Of a DNA stretch of 64,000 nt, positions 17,077 to 25,711 are shown one piece after another. How positions within the stretch are numbered: position 1 is the first letter of the stretch; every line of letters begins with the position of its first letter. The notes below the pieces were generated by a model. It made no database searches, was not told the origin of the DNA, and worked only from the letters and a program-made list of their open reading frames with translations. The stretch covers positions 50,832-114,831 of the forward strand of contig NZ_CYIG01000004.1 in assembly GCF_001298675.1 (NCBI RefSeq). Reading direction: 5' to 3'. Made by a program: the position numbers and the translations under genes. The DNA is from Paenacidovorax caeni (GTDB lineage: Bacteria > Pseudomonadota > Gammaproteobacteria > Burkholderiales > Burkholderiaceae_C).

Positions 17077-18621
17077 ATGGACTACACCGTCGTATGGTTC
17101 AAGCGCGACCTGCGGGTACATGACCATGCGCCGCTGGCCCATGCGGCGGCCCATGGCCCGGTGCTGTGCCTTTACGTGCTGGAGCCCAGCCTGTGGGCGC
17201 AGCCGGACAGTGCGCTGCAGCACTACCAATTCCTGCGCGAGAGCCTGCGCGACTTGGCGCAACAGCTGCGCGACTGCGGTGCACGGTTGGAGCTGGCCGT
17301 GGGCGAAGTCCCGGAGGTTCTGGCCCGGCTGCACGCGCTGCAACCCTTTGCCCGCTTGGTGTCGCATGAGGAAACCGGCAACGGAGCCACCTATGCCCGC
17401 GACCGGGCCGTGGCCCGTTGGTGCCGCCAGCAGGGCGTGGTCTGGCAGGAATGGCCGCAGCATGGTGTGGTACGCCGGCTGCCCTCACGGGCGCACTGGC
17501 ACCGCCTATGGCAGGCGCATATGCAGGCTCCCAGCCTGCCGGCGCCGGCCAGCCTGCAGCCGGTTTCTTTGCCGTGGCGTGACACATGGCCGACACCCGA
17601 GGCGGTGGGGCTGGGGGACGCTCACGACCCGCCCCTGCGCCAGCGCGGCGGGCGCACCCTGGGCCTGCAGGTGCTGCATGATTTTCTGCACGAGCGTGGG
17701 GCTTGGTACCGGGGTGGCATTTCGTCGCCGCTGACTGCGCCCACGGCCTGCTCGCGCCTTTCGCCCTATCTGGCGCTGGGCAGCCTGGGCATGCGCGAAG
17801 TGGTGCAGGCCACGCAGCGGCAGCAAGTGCTGCTCCAGTCGCAAAACACCCCCCAGGCAGCACGCCTGCGCCAGGGTTTGGCGGCCTTCATGAGTCGCAT
17901 GCACTGGCACTGCCATTTCATCCAGAAGCTTGAGTCCGAGCCCGCGCTGGAGTGGCGCAACCTGCACCGGTGCTACGACGGCCTGCGCGAAGGCGCCTGG
18001 ACCCCCGCCCACTTCAACGCACTGCAAACAGGCCAAACCGGCTGGCCCATGGTGGACGCATGCGTGGCCATGCTGCGCGAGACCGGCTGGGTCAACTTCC
18101 GCATGCGCGCCATGCTGGTTTCGGTGGCCGCTTACCCACTGTGGCTGCATTGGCGCCCGGTGGGGCTGTGGTTGGCACAGCAGTTTTTGGACTACGAACC
18201 CGGCATCCATTGGAGCCAGATGCAAATGCAGGCCGGCACCACGGGCATCAACACCACCCGCGTCTACAACCCCGTCAAGCAGGCGCAGGACCACGACCCC
18301 CGCGGCGTGTTTGTGCGCCGGTGGCTGCCTGCGCTGCGGCGCGTGCCGGATGCCTGGATGTTCGAGCCCTGGCGTATGCCACCGGACGTGCAAGCGCGCT
18401 GCGGCGTGCGCGTGGGGCAGGACATTGCGGTGCCACTGGTCGATCTGGCCAGCGCCACAAAAGCCGCCAAGGCGCGCGTGCATGCCCTACGTGCCCAGGA
18501 GCCCGTGCGTGCGGCCAAAGCGGCAATTGTGGAAAAGCACGGCTCGCGGCGCGGCACCAATCTGCGCAATCGCAACAGCCGCAAAGCACCAGCGCCATTG
18601 CAGCGCTGCCTTGATCTTTAG
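17077..18621 (+). CDS. Cryptochrome/photolyase family protein, divergent FAD site
   Basis: A 514-residue flavoprotein with an N-terminal photolyase alpha/beta domain (MDYTVVWFKRDLRVHDHAPL, residues 1-20) and a C-terminal FAD-binding helical domain. In the FAD region, TGWPMVDACVAMLRETGW (about 324-341) is conserved, but the canonical HNRxRM is replaced by NFRMRA. The usual AANNGGWQWxAS(T)G segment is replaced by IHWSQMQMQAGTTGINTTRV, followed by the normal YNPVKQAQDHDPRGVFVRRW. The C-terminus ends in a basic tail. It leads a cluster of light-associated genes. It may be a repair photolyase of a divergent subgroup or a cryptochrome-like sensor; sequence alone does not decide. Confidence 0.85.
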   Translation: MDYTVVWFKRDLRVHDHAPLAHAAAHGPVLCLYVLEPSLWAQPDSALQHYQFLRESLRDLAQQLRDCGARLELAVGEVPEVLARLHALQPFARLVSHEETGNGATYARDRAVARWCRQQGVVWQEWPQHGVVRRLPSRAHWHRLWQAHMQAPSLPAPASLQPVSLPWRDTWPTPEAVGLGDAHDPPLRQRGGRTLGLQVLHDFLHERGAWYRGGISSPLTAPTACSRLSPYLALGSLGMREVVQATQRQQVLLQSQNTPQAARLRQGLAAFMSRMHWHCHFIQKLESEPALEWRNLHRCYDGLREGAWTPAHFNALQTGQTGWPMVDACVAMLRETGWVNFRMRAMLVSVAAYPLWLHWRPVGLWLAQQFLDYEPGIHWSQMQMQAGTTGINTTRVYNPVKQAQDHDPRGVFVRRWLPALRRVPDAWMFEPWRMPPDVQARCGVRVGQDIAVPLVDLASATKAAKARVHALRAQEPVRAAKAAIVEKHGSRRGTNLRNRNSRKAPAPLQRCLDL

Positions 18622-18739
18622 GCCGTAACCCCTCGGGTCTCACCAACTCCAGCGTGCGAAGGCTGCCATTGACGTCATGCAAGTCTGAACTCCATCCCCT
18701 CGCCCATTGCTTGATTTCACTATTTTTCGGAGAACGATC

Positions 18740-18862
18740 ATGCTGCGTTGGTTCACGGGACTCTTGGGTGCTTTGCTGCTCGCCTTCACGGCCGGCTGCG
18801 GTGCCCGCACCTTGAGCGGGCCGGCAGTGCAAGGCCAACGCGTCGTGCACTGCGCCATATAG
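18740..18862 (+). CDS. Small lipoprotein of 40 residues
   Basis: A short gene with a good ribosome site (GGAG at 18729-18732) and a textbook lipoprotein signal: MLRWFTGLLGALLLAFTAGC with lipobox FTAGC (C20). The mature peptide is only about 21 residues (CGARTLSGPAVQGQRVVHCA plus I) and has a second cysteine near its end. It lies between the photolyase and DUF2256 genes in the same direction, 14 bp before the latter. Function unknown. The signal peptide plus the Shine-Dalgarno make a real gene likely despite its size. Confidence 0.65.
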   Translation: MLRWFTGLLGALLLAFTAGCGARTLSGPAVQGQRVVHCAI

Positions 18863-18876
18863 CGAGGCATTGCACC

Positions 18877-19044
18877 ATGACTGCACGGCGAAAAGGCGAC
18901 CTCCCAACAAAGCTCTGCGCTTGCTGCCAGCGCCCCATGGTCTGGCGAAAGAAGTGGGCCAAGGTGTGGCAGGAGGTCAAGTACTGCTCCGAGCGCTGCC
19001 GCCGCCACCGCCTCTCAGTGCCATCCCAAGGACAGCAGCCATGA
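18877..19044 (+). CDS. DUF2256 family zinc-binding small protein
   Basis: A 55-residue basic protein with the DUF2256 signature: CxxCQRPMVWRKKWAKVW (C14, C17 region), then VKYCSERCRRHR, giving four cysteines likely to bind zinc. DUF2256 genes commonly accompany photolyase and cryptochrome genes, as here. Its stop codon overlaps the start of the next gene (ATGA), so it is translated with the Fe-S photolyase-related gene. Function is unknown. Confidence 0.88.
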   Translation: MTARRKGDLPTKLCACCQRPMVWRKKWAKVWQEVKYCSERCRRHRLSVPSQGQQP

Positions 19045-20696
19045 GCAATGACCTGCGTGGCGAGCAGCGCCTTGATCCCGTTAAACGAGCCGTAACTCTC
19101 ACCAGCGACGGCACCGACCCAAGGGCTACAGAGCACGGCATGAACGCAACCGCCACACCGGCTCCCGTCCACACCCTGCGCCTGGTGCTAGGCGACCAGT
19201 TGCACCGCGGCCACAGCTGGTTCACCCAGGTGGATCGGCAGGTGGTCTATGTGCTGATGGAAGTGCGCCAAGAGACGGACTACGTTCTGCACCACGCGCA
19301 GAAAATCCTCGTCATCTTTGCGGCCATGCGCGACTTTGCGCGCCAGCTGCGCGCAGCAGGGCACCGTGTGCGCTATGTGGCGCTCGACGATGCCAGCAAC
19401 CGCCAATCCATAGGCAACAACCTGAGCGCGCTGGCAGCGCACTACGGCGCCCGGCGGGTCGAGTGGCAGCAACCCGACGAATGGCGCCTGGACGCCCAAC
19501 TACAGGCTTGGGGCGCGGCCCAGGCACTTGAGTGGGCGGTGGTGGATAGCGAGCATTTTTTGACCGCGCGCGGTGAGCTGGCCGCGCTGATGGGCCAGCG
19601 CAAGCAATGGCTGATGGAGCACTTCTACCGGCACATGCGCCGCCGCTGGAGGCTGCTGCTAGACGCCAACGGCGCGCCCGCAGGCGGGCAGTGGAACTTT
19701 GACCACGACAACCGCAAACGCTGGCCCGGCACCCCACCCGAGCCCGCCGATTGGCGCCCGCAGCACGACCACAGCGCGCTGTGGCGCACGGTGCAGCGAT
19801 CTGGCGTGCAGAGCTTCGGCAACCCGCAAGCGGCTGACCTGCGCTGGCCACTGAACCGCAGCGAAGCCTTGGCCTGCCTGGAGGCCTTCATCGCCACGGC
19901 GCTGCCGCACTTTGGCGACTACGAGGACGCGCTCGCTGCCCAGGCACCGCGCCTGTTCCATTCGCTGCTGTCGTTTGCACTGAATGTGAAGATGCTGCAC
20001 CCGCTGGAGGTGGTGCAGCGCGCCGAAGCGGCCTGGCGCGCCGGTCAAGCGCCGCTGGCCGCCGTCGAGGGCTTTGTACGCCAGATCGTCGGCTGGCGCG
20101 AATATGTGCGCGGCATCTACTGGGCCCACATGCCGGGCTACGCGTCGCGCAACGCACTCCATCAGCACACCCCGCTGCCGCAATGGTTCTGGAGTGGCGA
20201 CACGCACATGCGCTGCCTGCACCTGGCCATCACGCAATCGCTGCAAACAGCGCACGCCCACCATATCCAGCGGCTCATGGTGATCGGCAATTTCGCGCTG
20301 CTCTCCGGGCTGGAGCCGCAGGCGCTGCACCGCTGGTACTTGGGCATCTACATCGACGCCTTCGAGTGGGTGGAGCTCCCCAACACCCTGGGCATGAGCC
20401 AGCGAGCGGACGGCGGCCTGATTGCCACCAAGCCCTACGTCAGCAGCGCCGCCTACCTGCAGCGCATGGGCGACTACTGTCAGGGCTGCGCCTACGACCC
20501 CAAGCAAAAGACCGGCACGCGCGCTTGCCCCTTCAACGCCCTGTACTGGGACTTCTTTGAACGCCACGCCCCGGTCCTGCAAGGCAACCCGCGCCTGACG
20601 CTGGTGTACCGCCAACTACACAAGATGCCCGAGATGCAGCGCGAGGCCCTGCGCGCGCATGCCGACCAGCTGCGTGACAGGCTCGCCACCCTCTAG
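19041..20696 (+). CDS. Fe-S bacterial cryptochrome/(6-4) photolyase-related protein (DPRP family)
   Basis: A 551-residue protein of the deoxyribodipyrimidine photolyase-related family, whose characterised members (FeS-BCP) carry FAD and a [4Fe-4S] cluster and repair (6-4) photoproducts. It begins its domain at HTLRLVLGDQLHRGHSWFTQ (about residues 41-60). The four cluster cysteines are C392 (HMRCLHL), C480 and C483 (DYCQGC) and C496 (TRACPFN). The start at 19041 overlaps the DUF2256 stop (ATGA); an internal ATG at 19140 would give the more usual 518 residues. Confidence 0.92.
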   Translation: MSNDLRGEQRLDPVKRAVTLTSDGTDPRATEHGMNATATPAPVHTLRLVLGDQLHRGHSWFTQVDRQVVYVLMEVRQETDYVLHHAQKILVIFAAMRDFARQLRAAGHRVRYVALDDASNRQSIGNNLSALAAHYGARRVEWQQPDEWRLDAQLQAWGAAQALEWAVVDSEHFLTARGELAALMGQRKQWLMEHFYRHMRRRWRLLLDANGAPAGGQWNFDHDNRKRWPGTPPEPADWRPQHDHSALWRTVQRSGVQSFGNPQAADLRWPLNRSEALACLEAFIATALPHFGDYEDALAAQAPRLFHSLLSFALNVKMLHPLEVVQRAEAAWRAGQAPLAAVEGFVRQIVGWREYVRGIYWAHMPGYASRNALHQHTPLPQWFWSGDTHMRCLHLAITQSLQTAHAHHIQRLMVIGNFALLSGLEPQALHRWYLGIYIDAFEWVELPNTLGMSQRADGGLIATKPYVSSAAYLQRMGDYCQGCAYDPKQKTGTRACPFNALYWDFFERHAPVLQGNPRLTLVYRQLHKMPEMQREALRAHADQLRDRLATL

Positions 20697-20720
20697 CCGA
20701 TGCCTCCGAAAGGACCTTCC

Positions 20721-21419
20721 ATGCAATCGCTCCCTCCCGGCTACCGTGCGCTGGTCCTGGGCGCCTCGGGTGCCCTTGGCAGCGCCCTGGCCGCCCAGCT
20801 GCGCGACGACCCACGCTGTGCCACGGTGCTCGCGCTGGGGCGCTCCAGCACGCCAGCGGTGGACTTCAACGCGCCGGCCACCCTTGACGAGGCGGCGCAC
20901 TCACTGGCCACCCACGGCCCTTGGAATCTGGTTTTAGTTGCCACAGGCATGCTGCACGGTCCCACCGGCATGCCTGAAAAGCGCCTGGCCGGACTGCGTG
21001 CCGAGCACATGGCGGCCAGCTTCGCCGTCAACACGATCGGGCCCGCCCTGGCGTTGGCCCACTTCGCCCCCCAACTGGCGCAAGGTGAGCGCAGCGTGGT
21101 CGCGGTACTTTCGGCCAAGGTTGGGAGCATTGGCGACAACCACCTGGGCGGTTGGTACAGCTACCGCGCCTCCAAGGCAGCGCTGAACATGGTGGTAAAG
21201 ACCGCGGCCATCGAACTGGCCCGCACCCACCCACAGGCGGTGGTCGCAGCACTGCACCCAGGCACGGTGGATTCGGCCCTGTCAGCCCCATTTCGCGGTA
21301 CAAAGATCTGGCGACCTGCCCGCGACGCTGCGCACGATCTCTTGGCGGTCATCGATGGCCTGCAGCCTCAAGACAGCGGCGGCTTCTGGGCCTACGACGG
21401 CCAGCGCTTGCCTTGGTAG
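20721..21419 (+). CDS. Short-chain dehydrogenase/reductase
   Basis: A 232-residue SDR with a Rossmann glycine motif (LVLGASGALGSAL near 11-23) and the catalytic YSYRASK (Y148, K152). It resembles the C-factor-like SDRs often found in light-induced photolyase clusters. The ATG at 20721 follows AAAGGA at good spacing; an upstream in-frame ATG at 20700 lacks one. It is 24 bp after the DPRP gene and 31 bp before the next. Substrate unknown. Confidence 0.88.
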   Translation: MQSLPPGYRALVLGASGALGSALAAQLRDDPRCATVLALGRSSTPAVDFNAPATLDEAAHSLATHGPWNLVLVATGMLHGPTGMPEKRLAGLRAEHMAASFAVNTIGPALALAHFAPQLAQGERSVVAVLSAKVGSIGDNHLGGWYSYRASKAALNMVVKTAAIELARTHPQAVVAALHPGTVDSALSAPFRGTKIWRPARDAAHDLLAVIDGLQPQDSGGFWAYDGQRLPW

Positions 21420-21450
21420 CCCACGTAGCAACCTCAGAAAGGAACACCCC

Positions 21451-22353
21451 ATGCGCATTCTGCTTACCGGCGGCACCGGCCTGATCGGCCAGGCTCTGTG
21501 CCGGCACTGGCAAAGCCAGGGCCACGAACTGTGGGTCTGGAGCCGCGATCCCCAGAACGTACCCGCCCTCTGTAGCGGCGCCCAAGGCATTGCACAGCTG
21601 CAAGCGCTTGATGGAGGCGCGCCGCTGGACGCCGTGGTCAACCTTGCGGGCGCGCCAATTGCCGATCGCCCCTGGACCGAAGCGCGGCGGAGCCTGCTGT
21701 GGCGCAGCCGTGTCGATTTGACACGCACCCTCGTCGACTGGATGGGCCGGCAACCCACGCCACCGCGCGTGCTGCTGTCGGGCTCTGCGGTGGGATGGTA
21801 CGGCGACGGAGGCGAGCAATGGCTGGCCGAAGACAGCGCGCCGGGCAACGCCGATTTCGGCAGCCGCCTGTGCGTGGCCTGGGAGCAAGAGGCCGAGCGC
21901 GCGCGCCAGTGGGGCGTGCGCGTAGCGCTGCTGCGCACCGCACCGGTGCTGGCTCCGAAAGGGGGCATGCTGGCGCGGCTGTTGCCGCCCTTCCGGATGG
22001 GCTTGGGCGGGCGCCTGGGTAGTGGCCAGCAGTGGATGCCCTGGATTCATCTGGACGACCAAGTGGCCCTCATCGACCACCTGCTGCAGCACGACGCATG
22101 CAGCGGGCCCTACAACGCCTGCGCACCTGAAGTGGTACGCAACGCCGACTTCACCCAAACCCTGGCCCGCACGCTGCATCGCCCCGCTGTGTTGCCCGCG
22201 CCGACCTGGATCCTGCGCTTGGCACTGGGTGAGATGTCGGTGCTGCTGCTCGGCGGACAGCGGCTGGTGCCGCGCCGCACGCAAGAAACGGGGTTCACCT
22301 GGCGCTACCCGCAGCTATCCGTGGCGCTGGCGCATTTGCTGCAAAAACCATAG
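21451..22353 (+). CDS. TIGR01777 family epimerase-like protein
   Basis: A 300-residue extended-SDR protein: MRILLTGGTGLIGQALCRHW (1-20) is the nucleotide-binding start, VNLAGAPIADRPW and LLSGSAVGWYGDGGE are characteristic of the TIGR01777 (YfcH-like) family, and the C-terminal half has the DUF1731-type end (LGEMSVLLLGGQRLVPRR). Preceded by AGAAAGGA at good spacing. It is the last gene of the photolyase cluster. The reaction is unknown for the family. Confidence 0.9.
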   Translation: MRILLTGGTGLIGQALCRHWQSQGHELWVWSRDPQNVPALCSGAQGIAQLQALDGGAPLDAVVNLAGAPIADRPWTEARRSLLWRSRVDLTRTLVDWMGRQPTPPRVLLSGSAVGWYGDGGEQWLAEDSAPGNADFGSRLCVAWEQEAERARQWGVRVALLRTAPVLAPKGGMLARLLPPFRMGLGGRLGSGQQWMPWIHLDDQVALIDHLLQHDACSGPYNACAPEVVRNADFTQTLARTLHRPAVLPAPTWILRLALGEMSVLLLGGQRLVPRRTQETGFTWRYPQLSVALAHLLQKP

Positions 22354-22470
22354 CTGACGAAGCTATGACGGGTTGGCGGCCAGAAGATCGCCCTGCAAAC
22401 GAAAACGCGCGCCCAACTGGCAGGTGTAAAGGCAGTCCGCCATTAGCAACGCAGGCCTCTTTCGCTCACT

Positions 22471-22512
22471 ATTTGATAGCTATTTGCACTTTACAGCAAA
22501 GGGCCAGGAGCG
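22471..22512 (+). repeat. Intergenic repeat, degenerate half copy
   Basis: TTTGATAGCTATTTGCACTT followed by AAAGGGCCAGGAG matches the half-copy consensus with several changes. It lies in the 186-bp gap between two convergent genes; an ATAGCT...AGCTAT mini-dyad (22351-22367) right after the TIGR01777 gene may be a further remnant. Confidence 0.55.
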
Positions 22513-22539
22513 TTATTTACCAAAACCCCTCTGCCACCC

Positions 22540-23496
22540 TCAAGGCTGTCGCTGCAGCAACTCCAGTTGCAGCGCCACGCGCGCTTTCACGGGGCTCAGG
22601 CCCCCGGCATCGGGAAATCGACTGTCCGAGCGCGGCAGCACCCGGCCCAGCGGGCAGCGCGAGGCCACACGCACGGACACGCCCGCCGCCTGTGCACGCG
22701 CGAGCGCGGCCTGCAGCGCACGGTGTAGCGTGCCATTGCCCGTGGCCGCGACCACAATGCCCTGGGTACCGCTTGCGACCAGAGCATCGACGATGGCGCC
22801 ATCCGCACCGGCATGGCTGAACACAATGTCCACACGTGGCCAGTCGCGCTCCAACGCTACGTTTTCAATAGCTGCTAGCGCATTTTGGGAAAGGGCTGGA
22901 GGCATATTTCTTGCCCAGCGCACGGCACCCTCCTCGATCCAGCCCAACGGCCCCGCATCACCCGAGTCGAAAGCGTCCACGCGGTACGGATGCACCTTCT
23001 GGACCTCGCGCGCACCGTGTACCGTGCCGGCGGCCACCACCAGCACGCCCTGCAAGCCCGGCTCCGCCGCCACGACCACCGCATCGCGCAAGTTTTGCGG
23101 TCCGTCCGGCGCCAGTGCTGTCGCGGGGCGCATGGCGCAGGTCAGCACCACGGGTTTGCACGCGGCCAGCACGCTGTGCAGGAACCAGGCAGTTTCCTCC
23201 AGCGTATCCGTGCCGTGGGTGATGACGATGCCACGCACCTGCGCATCCGCCAACAGCACGGCGCAGCGCGCCGCCAGCGCGCGCCATATGCCAACGTCCA
23301 TGTCCTTGCTGTCGATTTGCGCCACCTGTTCGGCCTGCAGCGGTCCACACGCCGCCTGCGCCAGGCCAGGCACGGCGTCGAGCAGTGCCTGCACGCTGAG
23401 CTGGGCCGCCTGGTAGCCCACGTTGTCGCCAGCCTGCGCGGCCGTCCCCGCGATGGTTCCGCCTGTACCCAGCACCACGATGTTGTTGGCCCGCAC
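22540..23496 (-). CDS. L-asparaginase family protein with an embedded repeat
   Basis: A 318-residue asparaginase/glutaminase: the catalytic loop VLGTGGTIAGTA (T14), the DSKDM segment (62-66) and THGTDTLEETA (93-103, T96-D97) are intact, as is the C-terminal HAGADGAIVDALVA. No signal peptide is evident, so it is probably cytoplasmic. Residues about 196-212 (NMPPALSQNALAAIEN) are encoded by an in-frame half-copy of the dispersed intergenic repeat, in a loop between the two conserved lobes. It is divergent from lexA; the SOS box lies between, 18 bp from its start. Confidence 0.9.
   Translation of the reverse strand: MRANNIVVLGTGGTIAGTAAQAGDNVGYQAAQLSVQALLDAVPGLAQAACGPLQAEQVAQIDSKDMDVGIWRALAARCAVLLADAQVRGIVITHGTDTLEETAWFLHSVLAACKPVVLTCAMRPATALAPDGPQNLRDAVVVAAEPGLQGVLVVAAGTVHGAREVQKVHPYRVDAFDSGDAGPLGWIEEGAVRWARNMPPALSQNALAAIENVALERDWPRVDIVFSHAGADGAIVDALVASGTQGIVVAATGNGTLHRALQAALARAQAAGVSVRVASRCPLGRVLPRSDSRFPDAGGLSPVKARVALQLELLQRQP
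22862..22910 (+). repeat. Intergenic repeat half copy inside the asparaginase gene
   Basis: The plus strand reads TTTTCAATAGCTGCTAGCGC, then GGGAAAGGGCTGGAGGCAT and ATTTC. It lines up almost base for base with the intergenic copy at 62439. It is in frame, in the antisense direction, within codons 196-212 of the asparaginase gene. Confidence 0.8.
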
Positions 23497-23513
23497 TTGC
23501 CACCCCTAAAAAA

Positions 23514-23529
23514 CTGGTTAAAAATACAG
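23514..23529. promoter_or_regulatory. LexA (SOS) box upstream of lexA
   Basis: CTGGTTAAAAATACAG has the CTG-N10-CAG form of a proteobacterial LexA box, 52 bp before the lexA ATG. A second, poorer dyad CTGGATTTAAATCCAT (23533-23548) adjoins it. Autoregulation of lexA is expected. Confidence 0.8.
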
Positions 23530-23581
23530 TTACTGGATTTAAATCCATATCCCATTTCATCGTACAGCAAGGGAACCCGCC

Positions 23582-24256
23582 ATGTTTGACCACCCCAAGC
23601 TCACCGCCCGCCAGCAACAGATTCTGGATCTGATCCAGACGGCCATCGCCCGCACCGGTGCCCCGCCGACACGGGCCGAGATCGCGGCCGAGCTGGGCTA
23701 CAAGTCGGCCAACGCCGCCGAGGAACATCTGCAGGCGCTGGCCCGCAAGGGCGTTATTGAGCTGGTTAGCGGTACGTCGCGCGGCATCCGTCTGTGCAGT
23801 GACACCGTGCGCAACATCAACGCCGCGCGCGGCACCCAGTTCAGCCTGCCGATTCCGGGCATCACTCAGCTCGTGCTGCCCCTGGTAGGCCGCGTGGCTG
23901 CAGGCTCGCCCATCCTGGCGCAAGAGCATGTTGACCAAACCTACTGCGTGGAAGGCAGCCTGTTCCAGCACAAGCCCGACTACCTGCTCAAAGTGCGCGG
24001 CATGTCGATGCGCGACGCCGGCATCATGGACGGCGACCTGCTGGCCGTGCAAACCACACGCGAGGCGCGCAACGGCCAGATCATCGTCGCCCGCCTCGGC
24101 GACGACGTGACGGTCAAGCGCCTGCGCCGCACAACTGCAGGTATTGAGCTGCTGCCGGAGAACCCCGACTACCCCGTGATCACGGTGCAGCCCGGCGAGC
24201 CCTTCGAGATCGAGGGACTTGCCGTCGGCCTGATCCGCAACACCATGCTGATGTAG
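23582..24256 (+). CDS. lexA: SOS response repressor LexA
   Basis: A 224-residue LexA. The N-terminal winged helix ([20 protein letters not shown], residues 7-26) binds SOS boxes; the C-terminal S24 autoprotease has the cleavage site A107-G108 (GRVAAGSP), the nucleophile S142 (GMSMRDAG) and the base K179 (VTVKRL). It is longer than E. coli LexA (202) by a linker typical of betaproteobacteria. Its own promoter carries an SOS box. Confidence 0.97.
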   Translation: MFDHPKLTARQQQILDLIQTAIARTGAPPTRAEIAAELGYKSANAAEEHLQALARKGVIELVSGTSRGIRLCSDTVRNINAARGTQFSLPIPGITQLVLPLVGRVAAGSPILAQEHVDQTYCVEGSLFQHKPDYLLKVRGMSMRDAGIMDGDLLAVQTTREARNGQIIVARLGDDVTVKRLRRTTAGIELLPENPDYPVITVQPGEPFEIEGLAVGLIRNTMLM

Positions 24257-24380
24257 CCCCCACGCCGCGCGCTATCCAGGTGGCGGGCGTTTGGCGGGCA
24301 TGGCTCCGCCAACCCTGGGTGGCACGCTCCCCTCGCAATCCTGCCTGTGTTCACCCCTTTTTCCTGATTGGAGTTTTCAC

Positions 24381-24587
24381 ATGTCGATTGCCTTGTCCTC
24401 GATTCGGGCGGCCGCTGCTCCCACCCTGCCGCCCTGGCGCGCCCCCACCCAGGGTGCACGCACCGTGCGCGTAGTGCGCGTACTCGACAGCAACATGCCA
24501 GGCTGCGCGGGGCGCCTCGTCATCTCCGGACGCATGGCCGATGTATGCGCCGAACTCGAACGCATGGTGCGCCGCGAGCAGCGTTGA
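24381..24587 (+). CDS. Small conserved protein downstream of lexA
   Basis: A 68-residue protein (MSIALSSIRAAAAPTLPPWR at the start, GRLVISGRMADVCAELERMV near the end) with a good ribosome site (GGAG at 24370-24373). I recall similar short proteins following lexA in related genomes but know of no function. The spacing of 124 bp from lexA includes a hairpin (TTGGCGG/CCGCCAA, 24291-24312) without a T run, so co-transcription with lexA is possible. Confidence 0.65.
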   Translation: MSIALSSIRAAAAPTLPPWRAPTQGARTVRVVRVLDSNMPGCAGRLVISGRMADVCAELERMVRREQR

Positions 24588-24687
24588 ACTGCGCACGGCC
24601 CACAACACGGAGGCCATTCCCGGCATGCCCCACTGACTTACCTGCTGTTGCAACGCCCACGGCGTAGCGCCGAGGCACAATGGCGGG

Positions 24688-25695
24688 ATGAACATCGTGA
24701 TTCTTGACGACTACCAAGATGCAGTACGGAAACTGCACTGTGCATCCCGGCTCGACGCCTACGCTGCCAAGGTCTACACGAACACGGTGAAGGGTCTCGG
24801 ACAACTCGCGGTGCGCCTGCGCGATGCTGACATCATCGTACTGATCCGCGAACGCACCCATATCACACGGCAACTCGTCGAAAAGCTGCCACGACTCAAG
24901 CTAATCGCCCAAACAGGGCGCATTGGAGCGCACATCGACGTCGCCGCCTGCACTGAACGCGGTATCGCAGTGGCCGAGGGCGTCGGCTCGCCCGTTGCAC
25001 CGGCGGAGTTGACCTGGGCGCTGATCATGGCTGCCATGCGCCGCCTGCCGCAGTACATCGCCAATCTCAAGCATGGCGCCTGGCAGCAGGCTGGCATGCG
25101 TGCGGCCTCCATGCCACCTAACTTCGGCTTGGGCAACGTGCTGCGCGGCAAAACCCTCGGTATCTGGGGCTATGGGCGCATCGGCCAGATCGTGGCCGGG
25201 TATGGGCGGGCCTTTGGCATGAATGTGCGCGTCTGGGGCCGAGAGGCTTCACGTGCCCAGGCCCTGACCGATGGCTACCAAGTGGCCAGCACGCGCGAGG
25301 ACTTTTTTGCCCAGTGCGACGTGCTCTCGCTGCACGTGCGTCTCTCGGAAGAAACCCAGGGAATGGTCACGCTGCAGGATCTGTCGCTGATGAAACCCAC
25401 AGCGCTCCTGGTCAACACCTCACGCGCCGAGCTGATTGAGCCCGACGCTCTGATCGCAGCCCTCAACCGGGGCCGCCCGGGCATGGCGGCGGTGGATGTG
25501 TTCGAAAGCGAGCCCATCCTGCAAGGCCACGCCCTGCTACGGCTGGAAAACTGCATCTGCACGCCGCACATTGGCTACGTGGAGCAGGACAGCTACGAGC
25601 TGTATTTCGGCTCGGCCTTCGACAACGTGGTCAACTACATTCGCGGCACACCAACGAACATCGTCAACCCCGGAGCGCTCCAGGTGCGCCGTTGA
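24688..25695 (+). CDS. D-2-hydroxyacid dehydrogenase family protein
   Basis: A 335-residue NAD-dependent D-isomer 2-hydroxyacid dehydrogenase. It starts MNIVILDDYQDAVRKL; the Rossmann motif is GKTLGIWGYGRIGQIVAGYG (about 155-174), the catalytic Arg is in VNTSRAEL, Glu in DVFESEP and His in CTPHIGY. RERTHIT near the N-terminus is typical of a subgroup annotated as phosphoglycerate dehydrogenase-like. It is a single gene. Substrate unknown. Confidence 0.9.
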   Translation: MNIVILDDYQDAVRKLHCASRLDAYAAKVYTNTVKGLGQLAVRLRDADIIVLIRERTHITRQLVEKLPRLKLIAQTGRIGAHIDVAACTERGIAVAEGVGSPVAPAELTWALIMAAMRRLPQYIANLKHGAWQQAGMRAASMPPNFGLGNVLRGKTLGIWGYGRIGQIVAGYGRAFGMNVRVWGREASRAQALTDGYQVASTREDFFAQCDVLSLHVRLSEETQGMVTLQDLSLMKPTALLVNTSRAELIEPDALIAALNRGRPGMAAVDVFESEPILQGHALLRLENCICTPHIGYVEQDSYELYFGSAFDNVVNYIRGTPTNIVNPGALQVRR

Positions 25696-25711
25696 CGCGC
25701 TAGGCCGCCGC

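Noticed and set aside
16593..17078. A 161-codon frame antisense to the doubtful ORF before the photolyase gene
   Set aside because: No domain, no ribosome site and it would run through all three operator-like sites.
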